Counted from the stretch's first letter, positions 14,066 through 23,251 are shown. The stretch: 44,915 bases of DNA from an uncultured Acidimicrobiales bacterium (GCA_937941245.1 CALDYC010000027.1:1-44915); one strand, 5' to 3'. Notes: generated from the sequence alone by a model not told the origin. Numbers and translations are program-made.

Positions 14066-16089
14066 CATGCGCCGAATCCGCCAGTGCCGTTCGGGTCGCC
14101 TTGACCGTTCGTGCCACCGGTTTGACCAGCGCCAGGAGTCAGGCCCGGAGTCGGACCGCCGGGCACGAAACTGCTGCCCACAAGCACCTGAATCACCGCC
14201 CCTGGTTCAACGAGCGTTCCAGGTGCCGGAATCGTGTCGGTCACAAATCCAACATCGGCAGGGTTGACGACGGTGGCGGCGATCTCGACGACAACCAGAC
14301 CGAACTCTTCAAGCTGGGTCTTGGCAGCGAAACGTTCGACGCCGATCAGCGATGGCAGGAAGATCGCCTCGGGACCGTCGCTCAGGATCAGCCGGATGGT
14401 GGTGCCTTCGACCACCGAGGTTCCGGCGGGAGGAATGGTGCCGACCACAAAGTTCTTGGGGATCTCTTCGTCGAACGCGAATTCGAAGTCGCCGTCGACA
14501 ACGAACCCTTCGACGGTCAGCACCGACTGTGCACCAGCCAATTCGGAACCTCGAATATCAGGCACCGGAATCTCTTCAGATCCGGCCGAGACCTCGATAA
14601 CAACCGTCTCGCCACGGGTGAGGACACTTCCGGCAGGCGGGGTTTGACCAACCACTTCACCGTCAGGCGCAATGTTGCTCGTGACCCGTCGAATCTCTGG
14701 AGTGAACCCGGCGGTCGTCAATGCCTGGATCGCCTGGTTCTCACTCATCGTTGCAACGTTTGGCACCTGATTCGCATTGCGCCCTGAGCTGACCACCATG
14801 GTCACGGTGGCGCCGACGTTCAGCGCGGACCCGGCAGCAGGCTCGGTGTTGATGACCTGACCCGCAGCGATTCGATCATCGGCGACCGCACGCGTTTCGA
14901 CGCCGAAGCCCTGGGCCTGCAAAATACTGCGCGCATCGGCCTCGCCCCGACCGCCGACTGCAGCGACATCTACCTGTGTGACCTGGACCGCCGTTGGTTC
15001 GGTGCCGGGATCATCGGCACTGTCACGGTTGAGATAGGCCTGCGCGAGGATCAAAAAACCGCCGAGGATCAACACGAGCGTTGCCAATCCGACGAAGATC
15101 AGGCCAGCACGCCGACGAGGCGGTTCGGCATAGGTCTGTGGCACAACTCGGGTACCGGCAGGACCTTGGGCCGGTATGGCAGCGGTGCGAGCCCCCGCAG
15201 GCATCTGGGCTTGCGGAGCAACTACGCCACGACTGGACGCGACCGCGATTTCTTGGCCCTGACGAAAGCGGTCGAGATCACTGCGAAGCGCAGCAGCATT
15301 GAGATAGCGGTTGGCTGGATCCTTTGCCAGCAGCTTCATGCAAATCGCCGCGAGCGGGGCCGGGATGTCCACCCCTTGCTCAGACACTGGCGGAACCGGT
15401 TCTTGCACGTGCTTATAGGCAATCGCGACCGGCGTCTCACCAGAGAACGGCGGGCGCCCAATCAGCATTTCGTACATGACTACACCGAGCGAATACAGAT
15501 CGCTGCGGTGGTCAACCTTTTGTCCCTGGGCCTGTTCCGGCGAGAAGTAGGTGGCGGTTCCCATCACGGCGCCGGTCTGAGTCAGGTTCGAGTCGACATT
15601 CGACGTGAGCGCAGTCGCAATACCGAAGTCGGCGACCTTCATTTCACCCTTTGGCGACACCAGCACGTTGCCGGGCTTGACATCGCGGTGCACGACGTCA
15701 CCGTCATGTGCGAACCCGAGCGCAGCCGAAACGTCGAGCGCGACCCGCGTGACCTGTTCGGCAGATAGGCGCCCATCACGACGAAGGATCTGAGCCAGAC
15801 TCTGCCCTTCGACGTACTCCATCACGATGTAGTAGGTGCCGTCTTCTTCGCCCCAGTCATAGATCGCGACAATGTTCGGATGATTCAAGCTTGCGGCCGA
15901 CTGTGCTTCGCGACGGAAGCGCTCAACGAACTTCGGATCAGCCGCAAACTCGGGGAACAACACCTTCACCGCAACGGGGCGTCCAAGCAACTGGTCGCGT
16001 GCAACAAACACATCGGCCATGCCACCGCGCGCCAAGCGCCGGTGCAGCTCATACCGACCGCCGTAGACGGTTCGGTTCTCCTCGGACAT
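14065..16089 (-). CDS. pknB: Serine/threonine protein kinase PknB with four PASTA domains
   Basis: This 674-residue transmembrane kinase senses peptidoglycan fragments or lipid II through extracellular PASTA repeats and phosphorylates cell-wall and division proteins. The kinase domain has the glycine loop LARGGMADVF, the catalytic Lys42 (VAVKVL), HRDVKPGN (from residue 134), DFG (154-156) and a Thr-containing activation loop before GTATYFSPEQA. A juxtamembrane linker leads to one membrane helix (about 328-353) and four PASTA units starting near 367, 435, 505 and 575. The tail is Gly/Pro/Thr-rich. ATG 16089 was chosen because a TAGCAT hexamer lies 7 bases ahead; ATGs at 16098 and 16110 add a few residues without any ribosome site. 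No pknA lies between this gene and pbpA. Confidence 0.94.
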   Translation of the reverse strand: MSEENRTVYGGRYELHRRLARGGMADVFVARDQLLGRPVAVKVLFPEFAADPKFVERFRREAQSAASLNHPNIVAIYDWGEEDGTYYIVMEYVEGQSLAQILRRDGRLSAEQVTRVALDVSAALGFAHDGDVVHRDVKPGNVLVSPKGEMKVADFGIATALTSNVDSNLTQTGAVMGTATYFSPEQAQGQKVDHRSDLYSLGVVMYEMLIGRPPFSGETPVAIAYKHVQEPVPPVSEQGVDIPAPLAAICMKLLAKDPANRYLNAAALRSDLDRFRQGQEIAVASSRGVVAPQAQMPAGARTAAIPAQGPAGTRVVPQTYAEPPRRRAGLIFVGLATLVLILGGFLILAQAYLNRDSADDPGTEPTAVQVTQVDVAAVGGRGEADARSILQAQGFGVETRAVADDRIAAGQVINTEPAAGSALNVGATVTMVVSSGRNANQVPNVATMSENQAIQALTTAGFTPEIRRVTSNIAPDGEVVGQTPPAGSVLTRGETVVIEVSAGSEEIPVPDIRGSELAGAQSVLTVEGFVVDGDFEFAFDEEIPKNFVVGTIPPAGTSVVEGTTIRLILSDGPEAIFLPSLIGVERFAAKTQLEEFGLVVVEIAATVVNPADVGFVTDTIPAPGTLVEPGAVIQVLVGSSFVPGGPTPGLTPGAGQTGGTNGQGDPNGTGGFGA

Positions 16090-16096
16090 CGCCACC

Positions 16097-16102
16097 ATGC
16101 TA
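16097..16102 (-). promoter_or_regulatory. -10 element for an internal pknB promoter
   Basis: TAGCAT on the minus strand lies 7 bases before the ATG at 16089. It suggests that pknB is also transcribed separately from the pbpA-to-fhaA genes upstream, across the 108-base gap at 16090-16197. Confidence 0.4.
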
Positions 16103-16197
16103 GGGGCCATGTACCGCCGATATTCGGCACAAGCACTGGGGTTTGATCCCTATCGGTGTGTCAGAGCAGCTCAGACAGGTAACGCTGAATCGTCAGG

Positions 16198-17706
16198 TCA
16201 GTACGCCGTATCAAGAATCGCTGCCGCGATTGGCCCCGCCACGGCTCCGCCGGTTTGTTGGCCGCCACCCGGAACGGCTTCAACCATGACCGCAATGGCG
16301 AGTTCAGCCGGCCCGTCGGGTGGCCCCGCGAACATGATCATCCACGCGTGGGTGTCATTGGTTGAGGTTTCGGTGAACGTCTCGGCCGTACCCGTCTTCG
16401 CTCCGACCCGAAGACCTGGACGAGCAAGCGACGTTGCCGTTCCACCGTCGACGACCCCAACCATGAGATCGGCCGTGACCCGTGCGACCTCAGGCGAGAT
16501 AGCACGCTGCCAGAGTTCCGGTTCGGTGGTCTCGAACGCATCGCCATCATCAACATCTCGAACCGCTGCCATGACGTGGGGAGCCATAATTTCGCCGCCG
16601 TTCGCGATACCAGCAACGACGAGCGCCATGTGCAGCGGCGTCGCACGAACGTCGTACTGACCAATCGCAGCCTGCGCCAACAACGAAGAACCCTCGACGA
16701 TCGGAGCCGGTGGCACCTGGTCACTTTGGCCAAGTTGAGCGCCGTAGTCGTCAGGGAATCTCGACGACACGGTCAACGGGATGTCAAACGGCGGGGTCTC
16801 GTTGAACCCGAATCGTTCGGCGGTGTCCACGAGAAGTTCCGGACCTAGGTACTCAGCCCCGAGTTCGGCGAAGGCCGTGTTGCACGACCGGGCCAACGAT
16901 GTTGCGAGATCTCCGCCACAGGGTCGTCCAGCAAAGTTCCTCAGGGTCACGTCGGTTAGCGGCAGCGGATAGTCAACCACTTCGGCAAAGACGGGACTCG
17001 ACGGAGTGGCCCGTCCATTCTCGAGCGCCGACGCTGCTGTGATGGGCTTGAATGTCGACCCCGGTGGGTACACCTCGCGGTTTGCCCTGGTGAGCAGCGG
17101 AACATCGGCGCGTTCATCGAGTGCGATCTTTGCTGCCCGGGCGGCGTCAAGGTCGGTCGACGAAACCTGGCCCGGGTCAAACGTCGGCCAGCTGTGAAAG
17201 GCGAGGACCCCGCCGGTTCGCGGATCGAGAGCGACCACCGAGCCATTGCGTTGTCCGAGCGCATTGACCGCTGCTCGCTGCATCTCAGCATTGATGGTCA
17301 GCTCGACGTCGGCGCTCGTGTCCCCGTCACCAAAGAAGTCGAAGAACGATTCAAAACGTTGACTGTCGGACTGGCCAGCGAGCTCGTCGTTGTATTGGCG
17401 TTCGACTCCGGTCGCTCCGAACTCGAACGAGAAGTAACCGGTGACATGAGCGAAGTCGCTTCCCTCGGGGTACCGACGCTCACGGGCGAAGCGACCCTCG
17501 ACGTCGACCGACTCGGCGATCACGACCCCGTCAGCGGTGACGATGCTGCCGCGGCGTTGCCCAAAGTCGCGCACAACGCGGCGAGTGTTGAGCGGATTCG
17601 ATGTGAGTTCCTCGGCGTCGAGAACTTGCACCTGATTCAGCCGAATAAACAACACGGCAAACAAGATGAGAAAGGCCACGCCGAGTTGACGGATCTGACG
17701 GTTCAT
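16198..17706 (-). CDS. pbpA: Penicillin-binding protein 2-type transpeptidase (PbpA)
   Basis: This 502-residue class B penicillin-binding protein cross-links peptidoglycan on the outer face of the membrane, working with the SEDS glycosyltransferase encoded 4 bases upstream. One N-terminal signal-anchor helix (LGVAFLILFAVLFIRL) is followed by the dimerisation domain and the transpeptidase domain, with the active-site Ser217 in PPGSTFKP, the SCN motif (274-276) and KTGTAE (from 437). ATG 17706 follows the preceding stop directly; a longer reading would overlap that gene. The length and order match mycobacterial PbpA (Rv0016c). It lies in the pstP-rodA-pbpA operon upstream of pknB. Confidence 0.93.
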   Translation of the reverse strand: MNRQIRQLGVAFLILFAVLFIRLNQVQVLDAEELTSNPLNTRRVVRDFGQRRGSIVTADGVVIAESVDVEGRFARERRYPEGSDFAHVTGYFSFEFGATGVERQYNDELAGQSDSQRFESFFDFFGDGDTSADVELTINAEMQRAAVNALGQRNGSVVALDPRTGGVLAFHSWPTFDPGQVSSTDLDAARAAKIALDERADVPLLTRANREVYPPGSTFKPITAASALENGRATPSSPVFAEVVDYPLPLTDVTLRNFAGRPCGGDLATSLARSCNTAFAELGAEYLGPELLVDTAERFGFNETPPFDIPLTVSSRFPDDYGAQLGQSDQVPPAPIVEGSSLLAQAAIGQYDVRATPLHMALVVAGIANGGEIMAPHVMAAVRDVDDGDAFETTEPELWQRAISPEVARVTADLMVGVVDGGTATSLARPGLRVGAKTGTAETFTETSTNDTHAWMIMFAGPPDGPAELAIAVMVEAVPGGGQQTGGAVAGPIAAAILDTAY

Positions 17707-17710
17707 CGGG

Positions 17711-19051
17711 TCACACCATGGCCTTGATCCGACGAGCCGCTCGACGGGGAGCATCGGCGGCGCGGTTGGTCTGCTCGTCGCTGATTCGCATGAGTAGTGC
17801 CAACAGGGCGTAGTTGGCGAGCAGCGATGAGCCGCCGTAGCTGACGAACGGCAGCGTGACGCCGGTCAGCGGAAGCACTCGGATCACGCCAGCAATAATG
17901 ATGAACGCTTGCACGCCCATGAGCCCAGTCAGCCCGGTTGCCAGAAGTGTCGCGAACGGCGTCGATGCAGCCATTGCAGCTCGAAGTCCAGCGCCGACCA
18001 TGAGCACAAACGCCATCAACACTGCAGTCGCTCCGAACAGGCCAAGTTCCTCGCCGATCGTCGCGAAGATGAAGTCGGTCTCAGCCGCAGGGACCCGCTG
18101 TGGATATCCGCGGCCGGGGCCGCTTCCGGTCAGACCTCCGCTCGCGAGACCGAACTGGGCTTCGACAACCTGGTAGCCGCCACCGAGCGGGTCTTCCCAG
18201 GGGTTGAGCCAACCGTCGACACGCACTTGAACGTGCCCGAACCGGGTCCAGGCCACATAGGCGCCGATCATGAAGAGCACCAGACCGGTGAGCAGGTACG
18301 CAATGCGTTCGGTGCCAACCCACAGCACGATCAAGAACAGCATGAAGAACAGCAGCGATGTGCCAAGGTCTTTTTGGCTGATCATCACGAGCAACGACAC
18401 ACCCCAAGCCAGAAGCAACGGAGCGATGTGTTTGATCTCGGGAAGGTTGAACGGACCAACTTTCCAGGTGCCAGCTTTGAGAAGCTCGCGCTTGTCGACC
18501 AGATAGCCGGCGAAGAACAGGGCCAGTGCCAGCTTTGCGAACTCGCCGGGTTGAAAGTTGACCGGTCCGAGACTGACCCAGATACGTGAACCGTTGATCG
18601 TCTGACCGAGTCCAGGTACCAGTGGCAGCACGAGCAACCCAAGACCGATAAGCAAGAACGTGTACCGGTAGTGCTCAAGGTCGCGTACTCGACGCACGAC
18701 CCACAGCGTGACGATGTACAGCACCACGCCGAGGAACACCCAGATCGCCTGTTGAGCAGCAAGCTCGTCGTTGAGTCGAGCGATGAAGACGTACCCGAGA
18801 CCGTTTAACAATCCCGCGAGTGGCAGCAGTAGTCCGTCGGCTTCGGGGGCGAGAAACCTGGTCGCGACATGAGCTGCCACAAACAGACCAAGCACGACCG
18901 CAAGGAACGGGACGACGTTTGCCGGGATCGATGCGAGACGACCAAGCGAGGCAAGCACGTAGGCACCCGTCGTCACAAGGCCGCCCAGGACAATCAGAAA
19001 GAGCTCGCTGTTGCGTCGATGGCGTCCGACAAAGAACGCTTTGATCTTCAT
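17711..19051 (-). CDS. rodA: SEDS-family peptidoglycan glycosyltransferase (FtsW/RodA)
   Basis: This 446-residue polytopic membrane protein polymerises lipid II into glycan strands. It shows about ten membrane helices and the family motifs NGSRIWVSLGPVNFQPGEFAK, SQKDLGTSLLFF, the catalytic-loop region WLNPWEDPLGGGYQ with GLASGGLTGSGPGRGY, and VLPLTGVTLPFVSYGGSSLLANY near the C-terminus. It corresponds to RodA (Rv0017c) of the mycobacterial cluster by position beside pbpA. Assignment to elongation rather than division rests on synteny, not sequence. The basic C-terminal tail (RRAARRIK) is probably cytoplasmic. The gap to the upstream phosphatase is 25 bases. Confidence 0.93.
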   Translation of the reverse strand: MKIKAFFVGRHRRNSELFLIVLGGLVTTGAYVLASLGRLASIPANVVPFLAVVLGLFVAAHVATRFLAPEADGLLLPLAGLLNGLGYVFIARLNDELAAQQAIWVFLGVVLYIVTLWVVRRVRDLEHYRYTFLLIGLGLLVLPLVPGLGQTINGSRIWVSLGPVNFQPGEFAKLALALFFAGYLVDKRELLKAGTWKVGPFNLPEIKHIAPLLLAWGVSLLVMISQKDLGTSLLFFMLFLIVLWVGTERIAYLLTGLVLFMIGAYVAWTRFGHVQVRVDGWLNPWEDPLGGGYQVVEAQFGLASGGLTGSGPGRGYPQRVPAAETDFIFATIGEELGLFGATAVLMAFVLMVGAGLRAAMAASTPFATLLATGLTGLMGVQAFIIIAGVIRVLPLTGVTLPFVSYGGSSLLANYALLALLMRISDEQTNRAADAPRRAARRIKAMV

Positions 19052-19076
19052 TGGACTGATCGCAGCTGAGCCAGAG

Positions 19077-19955
19077 TCAGCGCCGCCACGGCCACCGGTT
19101 CCGGCTCGATTGGTCCGGTTCGTCGAGCGACACCGTCACCGTTTCGTCTGCGCTCGGGGCACCCACCATGTCGGGGGATTCGCCAAGTTCAACCGCCACG
19201 TGGGCAATGGCCGGCATCGCCCCTTGGCCGTCAGCAACGATGTCCACGACCACGGCCGTGATGTTGTCGCGTCCGCCCTTACCGTCGCGATTCGCTGTTG
19301 TCACCAACCGTGAAGCTGCCGCATCGGGGTCTGCTTCCTCGTCAAGAATCGTGCAAATGTCCTGAGCGGAAACCTCGTTGAAGAGTCCGTCTGATGCGAG
19401 CAAGTAGCGGTGCCCGATGACCGGGGCATAGTGGAACACGTCGACCTCGACGTAGTCGCTGACACCCAGCGCTCGAGTAACGATGTTGCGTTGTGGATGG
19501 GTCTCGGCTTCGAGAGCCGTAATACGCCCTTCACGGACGAGCGCCTCGACCAGACTGTGGTCCTCGGTGAGCTGGTTGAGCGTGCCGTCAGACAGCCGGT
19601 ACATGCGGCTGTCGCCGATGTGGACACCGCCGATCTCAATCTCGCCATCAACATCGATCATGCCGAGCGCAACCAATGTGGTTCCCATGCCATGCAGTGC
19701 CGGGTTGAAGGCTCCCACATCGAGGATTCGCTTGTTCGCCGCTTCGACGCCAGCGCGCATGTTTTCGAGGGTGGCTGTCTCGAAGCTGTCGAGCATTTCG
19801 TCAACGGCGATAGCGCTGGCGACTTCACCGCCACGATGTCCGCCCATGCCGTCGGCCACCACACACAGCTGCTGCGAGGTGATGTAGCTGTCCTGATTCG
19901 TGTCGCGTTTGATCCCGACGTCGGTTCGTGCGCCGATGCGAAAAGCGAAACTCAT
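19077..19955 (-). CDS. pstP: PP2C-type Ser/Thr protein phosphatase (PstP-like)
   Basis: This 292-residue metal-dependent phosphatase would reverse phosphorylation by PknB. The PP2C motifs are KRDTNQDSY, VVADGMGGHRGGE, GDSRMYRL, LASDGLF and GGRDNITAVVV, with the metal-binding Asp residues in place. Unlike mycobacterial PstP, no membrane helix or extracellular domain follows the catalytic domain. The protein ends after a short acidic tail and RNRWPWRR, so it should be cytosolic or attached through its basic end. The start overlaps the fhaB stop as ATGA, so the two are coupled. Confidence 0.92.
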   Translation of the reverse strand: MSFAFRIGARTDVGIKRDTNQDSYITSQQLCVVADGMGGHRGGEVASAIAVDEMLDSFETATLENMRAGVEAANKRILDVGAFNPALHGMGTTLVALGMIDVDGEIEIGGVHIGDSRMYRLSDGTLNQLTEDHSLVEALVREGRITALEAETHPQRNIVTRALGVSDYVEVDVFHYAPVIGHRYLLASDGLFNEVSAQDICTILDEEADPDAAASRLVTTANRDGKGGRDNITAVVVDIVADGQGAMPAIAHVAVELGESPDMVGAPSADETVTVSLDEPDQSSRNRWPWRR

Positions 19956-20545
19956 GAGAACTCAACGATCGTGGCACCGAACCCGAGTTGATCGCCCGAG
20001 CGCAGCTTGGTGGTGGCCCTGAGAGGTTTGCCGTTCAACAGGGTGCCGTTGCGAGACTGAAGGTCTTCGACAAAGAACTGGCTGTCACGCAAGAAGATTC
20101 GCGCATGCTGCTGGGACACATAACCATCTTGCAACGCAATGCCGCATTGCGGGTGTCGGCCGATGACCAATTCGTTGCCGAGCGCGTAGCTTGCGCCTGC
20201 GAGTTCTGGCGGCGCAACCGCCACGAGTTGTCCAACCGTCACGCCGCGGCCACCGCCGCTGGTTCGCACCGGAGCCAGCCGCGCATCGTCTGCACTGTTT
20301 CGGCGTGACCGGCGCGATCCCGAATCCGCAGGAACCACCGGGGTGGCAGATGCAGCCGAAGCCGGTTGGGGGGACCGATGCGAAGAAGCAGAAGCTGGCC
20401 CGGCCGGCGACCCTGCCCCGGCGGACTGCAGTCTGTTCTGCGAATCACGCAGATCGCTGTAGACCACCCACAGCACGCGCACAAAGAAGAGGTAGAGGCC
20501 CGCGAGGAGCATGATCTTCATCACATTGAGAAGTGGATCGGACAC
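19952..20545 (-). CDS. fhaB: Membrane-anchored FHA protein FhaB
   Basis: This 197-residue protein has one N-terminal membrane helix (NVMKIMLLAGLYLFFVRVLW), a Ser/Ala/Pro-rich linker of about 70 residues, and a C-terminal FHA domain that binds phosphothreonine. The FHA signatures are VIGRHPQC, YVSQQHARI and DLQSRNGTLLNG. It matches FhaB/FipA (Rv0019c), which links PknB signalling to the division machinery through FtsZ and FtsQ. It lies between fhaA and pstP, coupled to the phosphatase by ATGA. The linker composition varies between species and carries no clear motif. Confidence 0.92.
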   Translation of the reverse strand: MSDPLLNVMKIMLLAGLYLFFVRVLWVVYSDLRDSQNRLQSAGAGSPAGPASASSHRSPQPASAASATPVVPADSGSRRSRRNSADDARLAPVRTSGGGRGVTVGQLVAVAPPELAGASYALGNELVIGRHPQCGIALQDGYVSQQHARIFLRDSQFFVEDLQSRNGTLLNGKPLRATTKLRSGDQLGFGATIVEFS

Positions 20546-20585
20546 GCCAGCTCAATCGTAGTGCCGCCGGACGGGTCGGCTGAGG

Positions 20586-21245
20586 TCAGGTCGCTTCGAA
20601 CGTGGCAGGGGTTGAACCAAACACCACAGCGTCGCCCGGCAACAATTCGTGTTCGGTAATCCGAGAACCGTTCACAAACGTGCCATTCGTCGATTGCAGA
20701 TCAACGAGCGTCCATCGCGATCCGCGCAGTTCGATGACGGCATGGTTGCGACTGGCGTTTGCGTCGACAAGCACCAGTGAGCTGGTCTCGATCCGCCCAA
20801 CGGTGAACGGCGGTACTCCGAGCTCGACTCGCATGCCGTTCGATAGGCGCAGGGCACCAGGGGCGGTGTCACGCGGACCTTCGCGCCACTGGGCCTGCAC
20901 CTGAAATCGACCCTCGGGATACTGCTCGGCTTCGACCAGCGACACCGAAACCGGGCCGAGCACCTGGTACTTCTCATCATTGATGTGGCTGCGAGCAGCC
21001 TGTGCGAGTTCGTCAGTAAGGGTCGTGGCAACTTCAACGAACCGAGCGTGATCCGCGGCGGACACGTACACCCAGTAGTGGTTGGGCACCAAGACGGCAC
21101 CGTTCACGCCGACGGTCTGGTTGACATCAATTTCACGAGTGATTCGACGTCCGATCTCAAGAGGCGTCAGTCCACTCTTGAACACGCGAGCAAACGTGCC
21201 TTCAACGAGATGTTCTAGTCGTCGTTCAAACCCTCGCAGACCCAC
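20586..21245 (-). CDS. fhaA: FhaA-like protein, DUF3662 plus FHA domain, short form
   Basis: The N-terminal domain (about 1-115, starting RGFERRLEHLVEGTFARVFK) is the DUF3662 module of FhaA. The C-terminal FHA domain has FTVGRIETSS, ASRNHAVIEL and DLQSTNGTFVNG. FhaA regulates cell-wall synthesis with the flippase MviN and PknB. At 219 residues it is less than half the length of mycobacterial FhaA because the long Pro/Gln-rich linker is absent. GTG 21245 was chosen over TTG 21251 because a TAGTCT hexamer lies exactly 6 bases ahead of the GTG. It is the first gene of the operon that runs through fhaB, pstP, rodA and pbpA. Confidence 0.9.
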   Translation of the reverse strand: MGLRGFERRLEHLVEGTFARVFKSGLTPLEIGRRITREIDVNQTVGVNGAVLVPNHYWVYVSAADHARFVEVATTLTDELAQAARSHINDEKYQVLGPVSVSLVEAEQYPEGRFQVQAQWREGPRDTAPGALRLSNGMRVELGVPPFTVGRIETSSLVLVDANASRNHAVIELRGSRWTLVDLQSTNGTFVNGSRITEHELLPGDAVVFGSTPATFEAT

Positions 21246-21251
21246 ATCCAA

Positions 21252-21257
21252 AGACTA
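21252..21257 (-). promoter_or_regulatory. -10 element of the fhaA operon
   Basis: TAGTCT on the minus strand is 6 bases before GTG 21245, so the long fhaA-to-pbpA transcript is probably leaderless. Confidence 0.5.
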
Positions 21258-21345
21258 GCTGCGGTGACCCAAAGCATTGGTCAGGCCAAGCCGGCCAACG
21301 GGTCAGCCGCCGCACAGGTCTTCGTCGTGTGATCCCAACGTGGCC

Positions 21346-21380
21346 ACAAAACGGACCAGAGCCCGCCTATCGGCGGGCTC
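21346..21380 (-). terminator. Terminator of tRNA-Leu
   Basis: A 9-bp stem (21359-21367 with 21372-21380, loop TATC on the plus strand) is followed on the minus strand by a GTTTTG tract. It lies about 40 bases after the tRNA 3' end. Confidence 0.7.
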
Positions 21381-21421
21381 CGGTCGTTGAACGCTCGATC
21401 ACGATGTCGCGTTCTCTGCTG

Positions 21422-21505
21422 TGCGCGAGGGGGGACTTGAACCCCCACATCCTTTCGGACACAGGCACCTGAAGCCTGCGCGTCTGCCAATTCCGCCACT
21501 CGCGC
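21422..21505 (-). tRNA. tRNA-Leu (anticodon CAG)
   Basis: The minus strand folds into a class II tRNA. The acceptor arm GCGCGAG pairs with CTCGCGC, the anticodon stem CAGGC/GCCTG encloses the loop TTCAGGT with anticodon CAG, a long variable arm follows, and GGTTCAAGTCC forms the T loop. The discriminator is A, and CCA is not encoded. A tRNA-Leu upstream of fhaA is part of the actinobacterial syntenic block. Confidence 0.95.
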
Positions 21506-21605
21506 GTGACATCACAACAAATGTGAGCTGCGCCACTCTAGCGACGGCACCACGCAACCGGGCCCCGATTTGCAGTGCACCAGCCCCGCGTTACACAGTG
21601 CGGCT

Positions 21606-22343
21606 ATGAGCGAACACGTAGTTGTCAGCCAGGTACCAGCAGACGATGTCGACGACGGACGAACGGTGGCATTGATCACCGTTGATGACGGCAAGGCAAA
21701 CGCCCTCTCCGGATCCATCATCACCGCGCTTCGCCACGCGTTGACAGGGGCCGAAGCCGACCCAAACTGTGTTGCCGCGGTCATCATCGGCCGTGAGGGG
21801 CGCTTCTCGGCCGGGTTCGACCTAGCCGTCATGCGTGGCGATGACACCGCGGCGATGAATACGTTGGTCGCGGACGGAGGAGACCTGGTCCGCCATATCT
21901 ACGGCGCCGGCATTCCGGTGGTGGCTGCATGCACCGGGCACGCACTTGCGGCCGGAGCACTGATGTTGCTCGGCGCAGATGTTCGTGTTGGCGTCGACGG
22001 TCCATTCAAGGTTGGCTTGAACGAGGTCGCTATCGGTATGACGTTGCCCGCATGGGCCAACCGCATTGCCCGCGAGCGTCTAAGTAAACGCCACCTACAA
22101 CGATCGATCGTCAACGCCCGGTTGACCGACCCAGCAGCAGCCGTCGATGTCGGCTTCCTCGACATGGTCGTTCCAGCCGATGCACTCATGGCGACCGCAG
22201 TGGCCGAAGCACGCTCACTTGCCAACCTCAACCGGCGGGCCTACGCCCGAGCGATGCAGGAGTTCCGTGGCGAGACATTGGTGGCAATGGCTGACGAAAT
22301 TGCGGTCGATCGAGCCGGACCAGGTGTCGTAGCACCAAGTTAA
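21606..22343 (+). CDS. Crotonase/enoyl-CoA hydratase-isomerase family protein
   Basis: This 245-residue crotonase-fold protein has VDDGKANALSGSIIT, the first oxyanion segment GREGRFSAGFDL and the second region GHALAAGALMLLGADVRVG. The position that carries the first catalytic Glu in true hydratases falls in this second segment, where no acidic residue is obvious. FKVGLNEVAIGMTLP supplies a Glu at the second catalytic position. Simple hydratase activity is therefore uncertain, and an isomerase or another CoA reaction is possible. ATG 21606 begins MSEHVVV; an upstream in-frame ATG at 21570 adds 12 residues without similarity. The gene stands alone, 100 bases from the divergent tRNA-Leu. Confidence 0.85.
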   Translation: MSEHVVVSQVPADDVDDGRTVALITVDDGKANALSGSIITALRHALTGAEADPNCVAAVIIGREGRFSAGFDLAVMRGDDTAAMNTLVADGGDLVRHIYGAGIPVVAACTGHALAAGALMLLGADVRVGVDGPFKVGLNEVAIGMTLPAWANRIARERLSKRHLQRSIVNARLTDPAAAVDVGFLDMVVPADALMATAVAEARSLANLNRRAYARAMQEFRGETLVAMADEIAVDRAGPGVVAPS

Positions 22344-22385
22344 GTTCAGGCCAGCTTCCGCACCCTCCAGACAGAAACCGCTGAT

Positions 22386-23141
22386 GTGAGCGACTCCGAT
22401 CCGCCGACCTTCAACCGGCCCATAGATCCCACCAAGACAATCATCGAGCGCATCAAAGCGCTCATCGCCAAGGCCGAGTCATCGCCGTTCGAAGCCGAGG
22501 CCGATGCGTTTATGGCCAAAGCCCAGCAGCTGATCGAACAACACGCGATCAATCAGGCAGTCCTGCACGGGGCCGATCCATCGAGCATTGGCCATGACCG
22601 AGTTCCCCTGAACGGCGCCTACAGCAGCGAACGGTCACTGATCTGGGGTGTGGTAGCTCGCGCCAACCGATGCGAGGTCCTGAACCACTCCCAATACCGC
22701 AGCAACAAGGTCACCGAACTCTCTCTCGTGGGCCGAGCCAACGATCGAGAGCTGGTACACATCGTCGCAAGTTCGCTCGAAATGCAAGCCACCCGCCGCA
22801 TGCTCGACATCGACACATCTCGCGGGCGCGAGAGCGCGGTGGTGCAACGACGCAGCTTCCTGCGTGGTTTCGCCGTCGAAGTCTCGGATCGCTTCGACCG
22901 AGCCCGGCGACACGAACACGCAGCCAGCCCAACCGCACGCGCCGCTGCCCAAACCCTGGCGCTCGCAACCGACGCCGTCGACACCTACCTCGCCGACAAC
23001 TTCCAGATTGCGCCGAGCAGGCGCCGTCACAACCGACTTGATGGCGCGGCGTTCTCTCGGGGGCGACGGGCCGGGGCGAGCGCCGATGTTGGCTCCAGCC
23101 GTCTCGGGCCGAACAGTCAGGGTTCGCTGCCGCCGGGTTGA
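22386..23141 (+). CDS. DUF2786 domain protein
   Basis: This 251-residue protein starts at GTG 22386. The N-terminal segment IIERIKALIAKAESSPFEAEADAFMAKAQ (shown here only by its ends, residues 18-48) is the characteristic DUF2786 block, continuing to QQLIEQHAINQAVL. The middle (about 80-200) is a mixed alpha/beta region with ERSLIWGVVARANRCEV and VGRANDRELVHIVASSLEMQA. The last 40 residues are Arg/Gly/Ser-rich and probably unstructured. No catalytic motif is evident. Members of this family occur in actinobacteria and phages with unknown function. A hairpin at 23210-23251 lies 80 bases downstream. Confidence 0.78.
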   Translation: MSDSDPPTFNRPIDPTKTIIERIKALIAKAESSPFEAEADAFMAKAQQLIEQHAINQAVLHGADPSSIGHDRVPLNGAYSSERSLIWGVVARANRCEVLNHSQYRSNKVTELSLVGRANDRELVHIVASSLEMQATRRMLDIDTSRGRESAVVQRRSFLRGFAVEVSDRFDRARRHEHAASPTARAAAQTLALATDAVDTYLADNFQIAPSRRRHNRLDGAAFSRGRRAGASADVGSSRLGPNSQGSLPPG

Positions 23142-23209
23142 GCACATCATCGATGAGGCCGTGATCGACAGTCATCGAAAGGCGGTCGACATCACGACAA
23201 CCCTGCGAC

Positions 23210-23251
23210 AAAAAGCAACAAGCGATCGGGTCCGACGAGACCCGATCGCTT
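23210..23251 (-). terminator. Bidirectional-type terminator between convergent genes
   Basis: A perfect 13-bp stem (23220-23232 with 23239-23251) is followed on the minus strand by GTTGCTTTTTG, fitting termination of the membrane-protein gene at 23298-23753. On the plus side the T tract is weak (GTGCTTTC). Confidence 0.75.
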
